A stretch of 52,437 nucleotides of DNA from Acaryochloridaceae cyanobacterium SU_2_1 (GTDB lineage Bacteria > Cyanobacteriota > Cyanobacteriia > Thermosynechococcales > Thermosynechococcaceae): assembly GCA_012030735.1 (NCBI GenBank), contig JAAUUW010000005.1, forward strand, positions 1-52,437, given 5' to 3'. The notes below the pieces were generated by a model. The model did not search any database. It was not told where the DNA came from and saw only the letters and a program-made list of their open reading frames with translations. Shown here one piece after another: positions 19,298 through 27,429 of the stretch (within the stretch, counting starts at the first letter, position 1; the number at the start of each line of letters is the position of its first letter). The position numbers were made by a program, and so were the translations under genes.

Positions 19298-19498
19298 ATG
19301 GCCATAGAGCGAAGAATGTCTCGGGATGCTTTTATATCTACGGAGATCGTAGAACTTAAACAAATCTGCTTGACCCCCAACCAGGTTTATCAACCGGGGC
19401 GATATCTTGCCAGTGAATTGCCTGATATTGCGTTTACCATGGGTCTGGTGGCTAGGACTCCCGCCTCCACTAGCCCCGATCAACCCCCTGCAGGTTAG
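19298..19498 (+). CDS. Small hypothetical protein
   Basis: 66 residues, no membrane segment, ending in a Pro/Ser-rich tail (ARTPASTSPDQPPAG). The call rests on a good ribosome-binding site (AGAGGAG at 19286-19292, five bases before ATG) and on the gap it fills between DUF1361 and the convergent scpA, whose stop it abuts. I do not recognise a family. An opposite-strand frame over the same bases lacks these signals. Confidence 0.5.
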   Translation: MAIERRMSRDAFISTEIVELKQICLTPNQVYQPGRYLASELPDIAFTMGLVARTPASTSPDQPPAG

Positions 19499-20254
19499 TT
19501 AAGAAGCTGCTGAACTCAAGGGAGCATGGAATGTTGCGGGATTGACTTCAGGAAAGAGGGGGCGCAGTCTTAAATCTTGATAAAATTCAGTTTGAGTTAA
19601 CTCCACTTTAGATTGAGCGCAGAGTAAGAGCAGCGCCCAGAACACCCCCACCCGATCATTCATTAAGGCCAACAGATCCTCAAAGTCTAGCCAGTCTTGA
19701 TTGAGGTCTAAGCGCGCAAAGATTTCTTCGAGTTGACCGGCCACTTCGGATAGGTTCTCTTGGTGGGCGAGCTGCGTGATCGCTTTTGCTGAGGCAGCCT
19801 TAGAAATACGGCGAACTTTACGCACTCGCATTCGTTTGGCTTGTCCCTCCACCGCGACAGCCATCAGTTCTAGCTGATGGATGAGTTCTGTCAAGGTCAC
19901 CCGACGACGTTTGGGAGGAGGTGCTGCTGCCCGTCGATACAAACAGCTTTCTAAGGGAGAGGGCAAGGCAGTTCTATCGAGGGCAAGGGGATCGCCGTCA
20001 AATAGCTCTAGCTCTTCTAGCTCTGGAGCTTCTTCAATGCTGGGGGCAAGGGTTTCAGCCTTGAGTAGTACCAACATAGAAGCATAGAGAAAAGCCTGTC
20101 CTGAGGAGGTGAGTTCCTGAGAATCTTGATAGGATAATTGGCTCAAGAAGCGATCAAAGACATCAATCACTTGCACATCCCAAGGATCAATTTCGCCACG
20201 CTGGGCCAAGTCAATCAGTAGGGCAATGGCATCTTGGGCAAAGGAGCGGCTCAT
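19499..20254 (-). CDS. scpA: Segregation and condensation protein A
   Basis: ScpA is the kleisin that, with ScpB, bridges SMC heads in chromosome condensation. The N-terminal helix AIALLIDLAQRGEIDPWDVQVIDVFDRFL and the C-terminal winged-helix segment FWALLLLCAQSKVELTQTEFYQDLRLRPL are diagnostic. 251 residues, intact. Its ATG overlaps the stop of the upstream lapA-like gene by four bases, so the two should be coupled. Confidence 0.9.
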   Translation of the reverse strand: MSRSFAQDAIALLIDLAQRGEIDPWDVQVIDVFDRFLSQLSYQDSQELTSSGQAFLYASMLVLLKAETLAPSIEEAPELEELELFDGDPLALDRTALPSPLESCLYRRAAAPPPKRRRVTLTELIHQLELMAVAVEGQAKRMRVRKVRRISKAASAKAITQLAHQENLSEVAGQLEEIFARLDLNQDWLDFEDLLALMNDRVGVFWALLLLCAQSKVELTQTEFYQDLRLRPLFPEVNPATFHAPLSSAAS

Positions 20255-20697
20255 GGTTCCTCTCGATCTATGTTTGGCTCCGAAGCAGGATCGTCAATTA
20301 CCATCGCCTTAGAGATATCCATGGATGGCGTAGGGGTAGAAGATCCAGAGCCAGTATTGGTTTGGCGATTAGCGGAGGAAACACTAGGCAGAAGGCGCTG
20401 TTGTTCTTCAAGCTCTGCTTTATAGCGCTCGATATTAACTTGCAATGCTTCGATTTGAACCTCTTTTTGTTGCAGGGCTTCTCGGGTAAGGAACAGATCT
20501 TGCAGAGCCGTCCAAACACTGAATACCCAGGCGAGGACTGCCCCAATGCCAAGGGCAATGATTAGTTCAATGGATAGGGGCGCTGTAATTTGTATGCCTT
20601 TAATGATGTTGATGCTGACCAATTGAGTATTTTCAATTGCAAATAACACCAGAGCCAGACAAATTACAAAGATTAATGTGAAGTTAACTTGCCGCAT
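20251..20697 (-). CDS. LapA domain protein
   Basis: 148 residues with two N-terminal membrane helices (FTLIFVICLALVLFAIENTQLVSINII and LIIALGIGAVLAWVFSVW), a cytoplasmic coiled coil (REALQQKEVQIEALQVNIERYKAELEEQ) and a Ser/Thr/Pro-rich tail. This is the LapA (YciM/LapB partner-like) layout; its role in cyanobacteria is unknown. It overlaps scpA by ATGA. Confidence 0.8.
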   Translation of the reverse strand: MRQVNFTLIFVICLALVLFAIENTQLVSINIIKGIQITAPLSIELIIALGIGAVLAWVFSVWTALQDLFLTREALQQKEVQIEALQVNIERYKAELEEQQRLLPSVSSANRQTNTGSGSSTPTPSMDISKAMVIDDPASEPNIDREEP

Positions 20698-20879
20698 TTG
20701 CTAAGCTCCTAAGTTGTCAACTTTGCCATTCTAGCGATAGTTGTAACTTGTATGATTAGTAGTTAGTTACAGTAAAGAACAAACCCTGACAAATATTTTT
20801 CAAAGCTTAGCAGGTTTACTGAGATTTAGGCGATTTTCTGGTCAGAGCGGTGGTTGGGGGACAGGTGATTGGTTTGAAT

Positions 20880-21659
20880 ATGCTTTCTAAGGAAAAACTG
20901 ATCCAAGGTAATGAACATCGAGAATGTTTATCTCGCTTGATTGATCAAGCGTCCCAGGCTCTCAAAACTTGGGAAGTTGTTCTCTCAACTTTTTTGTCTC
21001 CTCCAGAGGGGGTTGCAGCCCAAACGTTGTTCAGCCAACTGACGGAGTTGAAAATCCTGTCTTGGGGGGGGTACCCTCAAGCTGAACGTCAACGATTGGC
21101 GATTGCCCGTGCGGATCTGCCCCTAGAGGTTACCCAAGTGGAGTTAATAGCCCTGAGCATTGCAGGGAATTTTCTGTTTGATCCCGCTAATCATCGAGAT
21201 TTCTTAGGTGCAATCTTGGGGACAGGGATTGAGCGCGATCAGGTGGGTGATGTTTTGGTACTGGGAGAACGAGGTGCCCAGGTGATCGTAGCGCCAAGGC
21301 TAGAGCCTTTTTTAGTCACTCATCTGACTCAGGTACGCACTGTTCCGGTGCAGGTGGAGCCGATCTCTTTAGATCACCTGAAGGTGCAGGCTCCCCGAGC
21401 TAAGGAGATGACAACGGTGGAAGCCTCGATGCGTTTAGATGCGATCGCATCAGCGGGCTTTGGTCTCTCTCGAAGCAAAATGGTTAACCTCATTAACACC
21501 GGTAATGTGCGCGTCAATTGGAAGGATACCTCTCAATCTAGCTACACCCTCAAAGCGGGTGATTTAATTACTATTCGGGGTAAGGGGCGGCTCGAGATTG
21601 GTGAGGTGAATATAACCAAGAAAGATCGCTATCGCATCCACCTCAAGCGCCTGAGTTAA
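20880..21659 (+). CDS. Photosystem II S4 domain protein
   Basis: 259 residues from ATG 20880; the frame is open upstream to a GTG at 20850, but MLSKEKLIQGNEHRECLSRL is the expected start. The C-terminal S4 RNA-binding domain (RLDAIASAGFGLSRSKMVNLINTGNVRVNW) and the YlmH-like body with GDVLVLGERGAQVIV match the cyanobacterial and chloroplast PSII S4 family (TIGR03069), linked to photosystem II and absent from non-phototrophs. The molecular role is unsettled; RNA binding is inferred from S4. Confidence 0.9.
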   Translation: MLSKEKLIQGNEHRECLSRLIDQASQALKTWEVVLSTFLSPPEGVAAQTLFSQLTELKILSWGGYPQAERQRLAIARADLPLEVTQVELIALSIAGNFLFDPANHRDFLGAILGTGIERDQVGDVLVLGERGAQVIVAPRLEPFLVTHLTQVRTVPVQVEPISLDHLKVQAPRAKEMTTVEASMRLDAIASAGFGLSRSKMVNLINTGNVRVNWKDTSQSSYTLKAGDLITIRGKGRLEIGEVNITKKDRYRIHLKRLS

Positions 21660-21844
21660 GCTACTGGCAGATTCGCTGGCATCCAGTAACAACCGGTTCC
21701 TGCTGTTCTAGTTTGCCAAGAAGCGGCTGGAGGTCAAATTTGGCCCCAACCAGGTCCAAGAGATCATGTGCTAGATCTGTGGAACTGAACTCAAATTCAC
21801 AACCAAATTCAACTTTTTATCAGTCTTTACCTAACCGGCAAGGC

Positions 21845-22561
21845 TCACCAAGCCAGGGGATCAGGCTGATGCATCAGAGCTTGGATGGGCTGCCAATTGC
21901 TAATATCGCCAAGCAAAGACTGGTAACCCAAAGAATTGGGATGGAGACCATCCATGCTTAACTGCTGATTGCACCAGTTGACTCCTCTTTGCTGCCAAAG
22001 TTCAAAGACATCCAAATAGGGAATCTCGCGCTCCTGACAGGCCAACCGCGTCACTTCCTTATACAGATGTTGATCGGCCTGAGTATAGAAAAAGGTCTTG
22101 AGGAAGGGCATCGCTGCTTCATTGACAGGTACCATGCCGATAAACAAAACCGGACAGAGCTGACTGGCGCGATCGAGTAACTCTACTAGTTGAGCTTGAA
22201 ATTGGGAAAAGGGCGTAAAATGCTTGCCCTGAAGGCGGGCTAACCGCGCTGAATCATTGACACCTACGGACAGAATAATCCGATCGGGAACTCGGTGCCG
22301 CAACTCACCCCGATAGCGAAACTCACTTTCTAGACGGCGAGCAACTTGGGCAACGGTATCCCCACGGACGCCCAAATTGTAGAGAACATGCCCCGTATTA
22401 TCTGGGTACATCCATTGGCGACGTAACCGATCTACCCATCCACCCCCCTCTGGATCACCAAATCCATAGACCAAACTATCCCCCAAGGCAACTAGCTTCA
22501 GGGGAACAGGATATTTAAGGCTGGGCTGCTTGAGCTGAGGTGAGATAGAAACACGATGCAT
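21845..22561 (-). CDS. GDSL-type (SGNH) esterase/lipase
   Basis: 238 residues, intact. The SGNH blocks are visible: ALGDSLVYGFG with the nucleophile Ser (~residue 29), the Gly of the NLGVRGDT block, SVGVND with the Asn, and SMDGLHPNSLGY with the catalytic Asp-His. There is no signal peptide, so it is probably cytoplasmic. The ester substrate is unknown. Confidence 0.9.
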   Translation of the reverse strand: MHRVSISPQLKQPSLKYPVPLKLVALGDSLVYGFGDPEGGGWVDRLRRQWMYPDNTGHVLYNLGVRGDTVAQVARRLESEFRYRGELRHRVPDRIILSVGVNDSARLARLQGKHFTPFSQFQAQLVELLDRASQLCPVLFIGMVPVNEAAMPFLKTFFYTQADQHLYKEVTRLACQEREIPYLDVFELWQQRGVNWCNQQLSMDGLHPNSLGYQSLLGDISNWQPIQALMHQPDPLAW

Positions 22562-22749
22562 CGGCGGTTAGATGTCTAAGAAAGAATGAAGACAAGAGAC
22601 AAAGATTCAAGTTTGTAAATATCTTGAAGCAAGTCTTAGTATTTCTTCAACTTTATCATCCAATTTACCTTCCTTACAAATCGACGAGACCCAATCACAC
22701 TTGACGATGGTTGGGCGCCACCCTCTTATCCCTAAGCTTTCTCTACCCC

Positions 22750-23217
22750 TTACAGATCACCGCGAATATCTTCGACGACACCATCCCGAAGCAGGATCTC
22801 GACTTGCATGCGGCGAATGAGGTGATCGCCTTTTTTAATATAGAAAAAACTATCAATTTGTCCTTGTTCAACCTCTTGCTCAAATTCTAAGCCTTGGACT
22901 TGGTTGAGCTGTTGGAGAATTTGGTTTTTCTGGTCTAGGAACTCACTTTTGCGATTATTGGCTTGGAGTTGAAGATCTTGAATTTGGGCCTGGGTTGGGT
23001 CTTGAGTGGAGGCTTCTACACCAATAATTTGGACAGACTGCTTTTTGAGTTCACTGATCATTTGCTGAACTTGCAGGTCGAGTTGTTGCAGCTGGCCATC
23101 AAGCTGATTGATTTGGCCTTGTAGTTGTTGCTGCGCTTCATCTTTCCAAAGGGGTGTGACCACTGCTTTAACAGTGATCGGTCGTTTCAACAGAAGTTGA
23201 TCAGCAGGAATTTCCAT
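22750..23217 (-). CDS. YlqD family protein
   Basis: 155 residues, intact. The start PADQLLLKRPITVKAVVTPLWKDEAQQQLQ, the central coiled coil (~30-110, including a long Gln/Leu-rich stretch) and the beta-rich end IDSFFYIKKGDHLIRRMQVEILLRDGVVEDIRG match the YlqD family (PF11068). No function is established. Confidence 0.85.
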   Translation of the reverse strand: MEIPADQLLLKRPITVKAVVTPLWKDEAQQQLQGQINQLDGQLQQLDLQVQQMISELKKQSVQIIGVEASTQDPTQAQIQDLQLQANNRKSEFLDQKNQILQQLNQVQGLEFEQEVEQGQIDSFFYIKKGDHLIRRMQVEILLRDGVVEDIRGDL

Positions 23218-23308
23218 AGGTCTTTTGACGGCAACAGTAAGGGTCGTAAAACATCCCGTTGATCATATCGTGGGAAGGGACTTTGGTAACGATAGGCGGA
23301 TCCAGCGA

Positions 23309-24217
23309 TTACGGAGCCGCAATCGCTTGCTGGCCTGAGGGAGAGGTAACATAGCCCAAAAAAGCTTCAACGGTCGGGCTAGGCGGCTGCTTATAAACGT
23401 AGTAAAGGGTTCGTTTATAGGGATAGTTATCAGCTTCAGGCGTTAACCCGTCAATCGGGACAATTCTAGCTGTCTGCTGGTTGGCCACTTGTGCATAGGT
23501 GGCGTAACTAATGCCATCAACACCTAAGGCACGAATGAGGGGGGTAGTTACATCTTTTTCTAGGGTGGTAATATTGGCTGTGATCCCGAAGTTGCCTCCC
23601 TGCAGCACCAATTCTTTGAAGGTTTGATGGGTGCCACTAACAGGCGGGCGGTTAATCACCCGAATGATTCTAGGGTTACCACCCATTTGGGACCAGTCTG
23701 TTTGTTTACCCTGGAAGATCTCTAGAACTTGACTACTGCTGAGCCCCTTACGGAAGGAATTGGTATTGCCAATAATGATGGCGATCTCATCTTGGCTGAC
23801 GGGCACTGCCACTAAGTTTTGGCGTTGCTCAGCCGCCGTCAGTGCTCTAGAGCTAGCGGCAATATCTACGGTGCCAGCCAAGAGATCCTGAATGCCTCGG
23901 TTTGATCCCTGAGCGCTTGTGTTTACCTTAGTCCCCGGGAATTGATTCTCAAAGGCTTGTTTCAGGCTTTGGTTAATACCCACCATGCTGGTGGAGCCAT
24001 TAACGCGAACAGTGGTGCCACTGGCAAGGGTCACTGGCGAAGCAAAGGCAGGGGCATCTTGGCCTGCTGTCCCGTTAGGGTTTGGATTTTGTGGGTTGCC
24101 CTCTGACTCAATCTCGGGTTGTGATGATCGCTGGGTAAAGTACCAGAAGCCGCCTGCACCGAGCAGCAAAACCAATAGCAAATAAACAATGGGAGGTGGG
24201 CCGCTTTTTTGGGTCAT
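23309..24217 (-). CDS. PstS/SphX-like phosphate-type substrate-binding protein, membrane-anchored
   Basis: 302 residues, intact. One N-terminal helix (VYLLLVLLLGAGGFWYF) without a clear cleavage site is followed by an Asn/Pro-rich linker and a periplasmic binding domain (VNGSTSMVGINQSLKQAFE, SRALTAAEQ, PVSGTHQTF). The fold is that of phosphate-binding PstS proteins, but no pstCAB permease genes are adjacent and some ligand residues may differ. Many cyanobacteria have such stand-alone copies, which may sense rather than transport. Confidence 0.8.
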   Translation of the reverse strand: MTQKSGPPPIVYLLLVLLLGAGGFWYFTQRSSQPEIESEGNPQNPNPNGTAGQDAPAFASPVTLASGTTVRVNGSTSMVGINQSLKQAFENQFPGTKVNTSAQGSNRGIQDLLAGTVDIAASSRALTAAEQRQNLVAVPVSQDEIAIIIGNTNSFRKGLSSSQVLEIFQGKQTDWSQMGGNPRIIRVINRPPVSGTHQTFKELVLQGGNFGITANITTLEKDVTTPLIRALGVDGISYATYAQVANQQTARIVPIDGLTPEADNYPYKRTLYYVYKQPPSPTVEAFLGYVTSPSGQQAIAAP

Positions 24218-24286
24218 ATATCGTTGGTAAATCCTTTGATCATTCTATACAGGTTCTGACTCGAGCAGGGATGATCTGTGCTGATG

Positions 24287-25033
24287 CTATTCTGATAGCT
24301 CCAAGGGCTGCGACTGCACTGCATCTGGCAATTGGATCGGTTGCACGTCATTGAGCATTTGCAACCGCCGAGAAACCTCATCGTCGATGCTCATTTGCTC
24401 TAGATCAGCTGTTAACTTTTCGGCTGGATTTTCTGAGAGTTCAGCAAGGGCATTTTGTTGGAGGTTGCGTCTTTGGACGGCATTTTTGGCTGATTCAAAT
24501 TGCGATCGCGCCGAATCGATACTCAGATCACTATTCACCTGAGCCATACTCGCCAAGGCTTCGTTCACCTCGGACAAGTCCTTCATATTCTGCATATCAG
24601 TCTTGTAAGACTCAATCTTTAAACGCTCTCGATTCAGCTTATCCTTAGAGGCCTCGACAAACTGTTCAGCCTGCTGGACTTGTGACTCTAATTGGGGCAG
24701 CAGTTGCTCAATCTGAATCATTTTTGTCATTCCCAAGCGTGCTGCTTCTTGATTGCCATTGGCTTGGGCAACCCGAACTTGACTCTCAGCCGTCTGCAAC
24801 TCCTTGATTTTGCCCTCATACTTTTGCTTGGCGCGTTGATAGGCCGCCACCTGGGTAGACACAGCCGTCGCTAGCTTTTGCACAGACTCCTGCATTGAGC
24901 GCAAAGACTCTTCAGCAACTTCGACCGCAACTTGACCTCCCGCTTCCACGGGCTTACCCCATAACCAGTTCCAACTGCCGACAACCACACGTCCTGCCTT
25001 TTCACCCATCAGCCAGTAGATTGCTTTTTTCAT
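24287..25033 (-). CDS. PspA/IM30 family protein
   Basis: 248 residues, intact, mostly long alpha-helical coiled coil (residues ~35-190). The N-terminus MKKAIYWLMGEKAGRVVVGSWNWLWG is amphipathic and differs from canonical Vipp1/IM30, so this is the divergent second cyanobacterial PspA-like type. The family forms ESCRT-III-like rods or rings that protect or remodel membranes. It lies upstream of the PstS-like gene on the same strand with a 69-base gap. Confidence 0.8.
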   Translation of the reverse strand: MKKAIYWLMGEKAGRVVVGSWNWLWGKPVEAGGQVAVEVAEESLRSMQESVQKLATAVSTQVAAYQRAKQKYEGKIKELQTAESQVRVAQANGNQEAARLGMTKMIQIEQLLPQLESQVQQAEQFVEASKDKLNRERLKIESYKTDMQNMKDLSEVNEALASMAQVNSDLSIDSARSQFESAKNAVQRRNLQQNALAELSENPAEKLTADLEQMSIDDEVSRRLQMLNDVQPIQLPDAVQSQPLELSE

Positions 25034-25149
25034 CGGTTAGTTCTCAGAACACTACTCAAATCTAACTTGCCCAATTTCCACAATATTCATCTCACGATCT
25101 GTCTTCGATGGGAGTAGATCATTTTCTTACCCTCAGTCTAGGTCAATCT

Positions 25150-26691
25150 TCAGTACAGTCTAAAAAAGGCTACGGATTCAACATGGGCGGTTTGTGCAAA
25201 AAAGTCCGCAGGCTGCACACGCCGTAGTTGATAGCGACCCGTTGCACAGAGGCGAGCGAGATCTCGAGCGAGAGTTGCCGGATGACAACTGATATAGACA
25301 ATCTGCCGAGGTTTGAGCATCAATAACTGAGCAATCACCACTTCATGACAGCCCTTACGGGGTGGATCTAACACCACCAAATCAGGCGCAAACTTAAGTT
25401 GAGCTAAACAATCCTTGGCAGTCCCCAGGGCAAACTGAGTATTCGTGATCTGATTAAGTGCAGCATTGGTCTGAGCCAGCTGCAGGGCAGCCTCTTGCAC
25501 TTCGATACCCACGATTGAAGCCACCCGCTTTGCCAAGGGCAAGGTCAACGTACCGACCCCACAATATAAATCGACAACCTGCTCCTTTCCTGTGAGTTGA
25601 AGCTGATCGATAATCACAGCCACCAGTCGCTCAGCTTGCTCAGTATAAATCTGGAAAAATGTATCGGGGCGTAAGTGAAACTGAAGGCCTGCAAATTCCT
25701 CGCGAAGATAATCACGTCCTGCCACACAAATCGTTTCAGCGCCAAAAATGCGATTGGTACGGTGAGGATTGACATTGAGACAAACCCCCACCAAACCTGG
25801 ATATTCTGCCAGCCATGTCTGGGCCTGCAGGTCGAGATCAGGTAAGTTCCCTTCACAAACCACCAAGGTGATCAAAATCTCGCCCGTGCGGCGACCGATG
25901 CGTAAGGAGAGATGGCGAACTTGACCCTGATGGGATTGCTCAGTATAGATAGTCCAACCTCGGGCCTGGATATCTTGCTTAAGATTGGCCAACAAGGGAT
26001 CAAAGGCCGAATCCTGGACAGGGCATTGGTTAAGATTGATCAGCTGATGGCTACCCTTACGATAGTAACCCGCTTGCACCTTAGCTAAGGTGGGATTAAA
26101 TCCCATCGGATAGGTGACCTTATTGCGATACCCCAAGGTCTTGGGTGCTGCTAAGGGCAGATCGACAATAGGGCTCATAAATCCGCCGATTCGTTCTAAG
26201 GCTTGCACCACCTGATCATGCTTGGCCTGAAGCTGATAGGCATAGTCGACAGCCTGCCACTGACAGCCACCACATTTATCAGCGACGATGCAAGCAGGTC
26301 TGACCCGATGGGTAGAAGCCTGCAACAATTGATGGATCTGACCATGGGCAAAACGCGGCTTGACCCAGACTAAACGCGCCAAGATGCGATCGCCTGTGAC
26401 TGTATTGGGCACAAACACCACGCGCTGGCCCTCACCCCAGCGTCCGACCCCATCCCCCTTAGGACTTAAATCAGTGATTTCTAACTCTACGAGTTGGCCC
26501 TGTTGCCAGACAGGGCCTTGATGTTTTGGTTCTTGTTCCTCTAAGGAAGCACTTCTTGAGCCCAAATTGTCTAAATCCTCAGAAGAATTAGCATCAGATA
26601 TCATAACTAAGCGCTCGCTCAAGACCATAAAAACCTTTCCCAACTGTCCAAAATCCCTGGGCAACTCCTGCTCACAGACAGCAGTCAACAC
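25150..26691 (-). CDS. rlmD: 23S rRNA (uracil-5-)-methyltransferase, RlmD/RumA type
   Basis: It methylates a uridine of 23S rRNA using SAM. The N-terminal TRAM domain (GQLVELEITDLSPKGDGVGRW, ~64-120) is followed by iron-sulfur cysteines (CIVADKCGGCQWQ, and NLNQCP) and the methyltransferase domain with DLYCGVGTLTLPLA, LDPPRKG and the catalytic Cys in YISCHPATLARDL. The frame is open from 26691, giving 513 residues; the first ~29 are not typical, and the ATG at 26604 is the more likely start. The exact base modified (RlmC or RlmD) is not decided by these motifs. Confidence 0.9.
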   Translation of the reverse strand: MLTAVCEQELPRDFGQLGKVFMVLSERLVMISDANSSEDLDNLGSRSASLEEQEPKHQGPVWQQGQLVELEITDLSPKGDGVGRWGEGQRVVFVPNTVTGDRILARLVWVKPRFAHGQIHQLLQASTHRVRPACIVADKCGGCQWQAVDYAYQLQAKHDQVVQALERIGGFMSPIVDLPLAAPKTLGYRNKVTYPMGFNPTLAKVQAGYYRKGSHQLINLNQCPVQDSAFDPLLANLKQDIQARGWTIYTEQSHQGQVRHLSLRIGRRTGEILITLVVCEGNLPDLDLQAQTWLAEYPGLVGVCLNVNPHRTNRIFGAETICVAGRDYLREEFAGLQFHLRPDTFFQIYTEQAERLVAVIIDQLQLTGKEQVVDLYCGVGTLTLPLAKRVASIVGIEVQEAALQLAQTNAALNQITNTQFALGTAKDCLAQLKFAPDLVVLDPPRKGCHEVVIAQLLMLKPRQIVYISCHPATLARDLARLCATGRYQLRRVQPADFFAQTAHVESVAFFRLY

Positions 26692-27122
26692 TTTACAACT
26701 TACCGACCGATCCCCACCAAAAGATGTCCGACTCTCCCGCTTTCAAAGCCCTTAAGCCTCCGACAAGGTCAAACCCTATCGATGACAGGGGGGTGTTCCT
26801 CTAGGGTGATCTAGTCAGAACCATCGGCCTCAAACTGATGTAACAGTCTTAACAATTAAGGCTAGTTGGGGAACAATCTGATCAAATAGCAGGGTTCGCG
26901 CCGAGGCGAAGGCCAAGAGATCCAGTTCCTGAAATCCCTAAAACCCCTGAATTGCCGTTTAAATTTAATCAACAAAAAGAGCTAAAACCATTTTCCAGAA
27001 AGCATTTTAGCGATCGGACCGCATTCATGCAATCTATTTCCGTGTATCCTATTAAAGAATTCATCACAATATCCCTTAATTCGTGGTTATTGTGGAGACT
27101 CTAATCAATTAGGAGAAGCATC
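26692..27122. other. Intergenic region upstream of the small lipoprotein gene
   Basis: About 430 bases with no supported gene. It becomes clearly A+T-rich near 26950-27110, as expected of a promoter region. A ribosome-binding site AGGAG lies ten bases before the lipoprotein ATG at 27123. No conserved RNA was recognised. Confidence 0.5.
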
Positions 27123-27286
27123 ATGCGATCTAAATCTATTGCCTTACTATTGTCATTGGGTTTAGCAGCCACCGTTGCCGCTTGCACCGGTGATTCGACC
27201 ACAGAAAGCCCCAGCCCCAGTCCTGCTGCTACGGACACAGCACTCCTTCCCCTGCAGCAAGCCCTTCTCCAGAGACCAAAAAGTAG
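27123..27286 (+). CDS. Small lipoprotein (one frame break)
   Basis: A signal peptide with lipobox (MRSKSIALLLSLGLAATVAACTGDS) is followed by a short Ser/Pro/Thr/Ala tail. As written the frame runs on to 27350, but the tail changes character after ATDT. Adding one A at 27239 restores STPSPAASPSPETKK and a stop at 27284-27286, giving ~54 residues. A strong intrinsic terminator begins 110 bases downstream. Ser/Pro-rich small lipoproteins like this are common in cyanobacteria; function unknown. Confidence 0.65.
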
Positions 27287-27349
27287 TAACTCAAAACCCT
27301 CTGAACTCCTTTGGGTTTCGCCTATTATGTTGAGTTACCTCTTCCCCTA

Positions 27350-27380
27350 GAGCAATCCTGAAGCCGATAGGATTGTTCTA
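27350..27380 (+). terminator. First hairpin downstream of the lipoprotein gene
   Basis: AGAGCAATCCT and AGGATTGTTCT form an 11-bp stem with one G-T pair and a nine-base loop. It has no T tract and stands directly before a second, stronger hairpin. Confidence 0.5.
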
Positions 27381-27395
27381 GGTCTCTGGCTAAAT

Positions 27396-27429
27396 ATAGA
27401 ACTTGGCTACAAGTTCTATGTCTTTTTTT
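27396..27429 (+). terminator. Strong intrinsic terminator
   Basis: Perfect 10-bp stem ATAGAACTTG / CAAGTTCTAT with loop GCTA, followed two bases later by seven T (27423-27429). It terminates + strand transcripts from the lipoprotein gene and overlaps the very end of the convergent radical SAM gene. Confidence 0.85.

Noticed and set aside
21713-21961. 82-residue + strand frame after the PSII S4 gene
   Set aside because: It overlaps the end of the GDSL esterase gene and has no family character.
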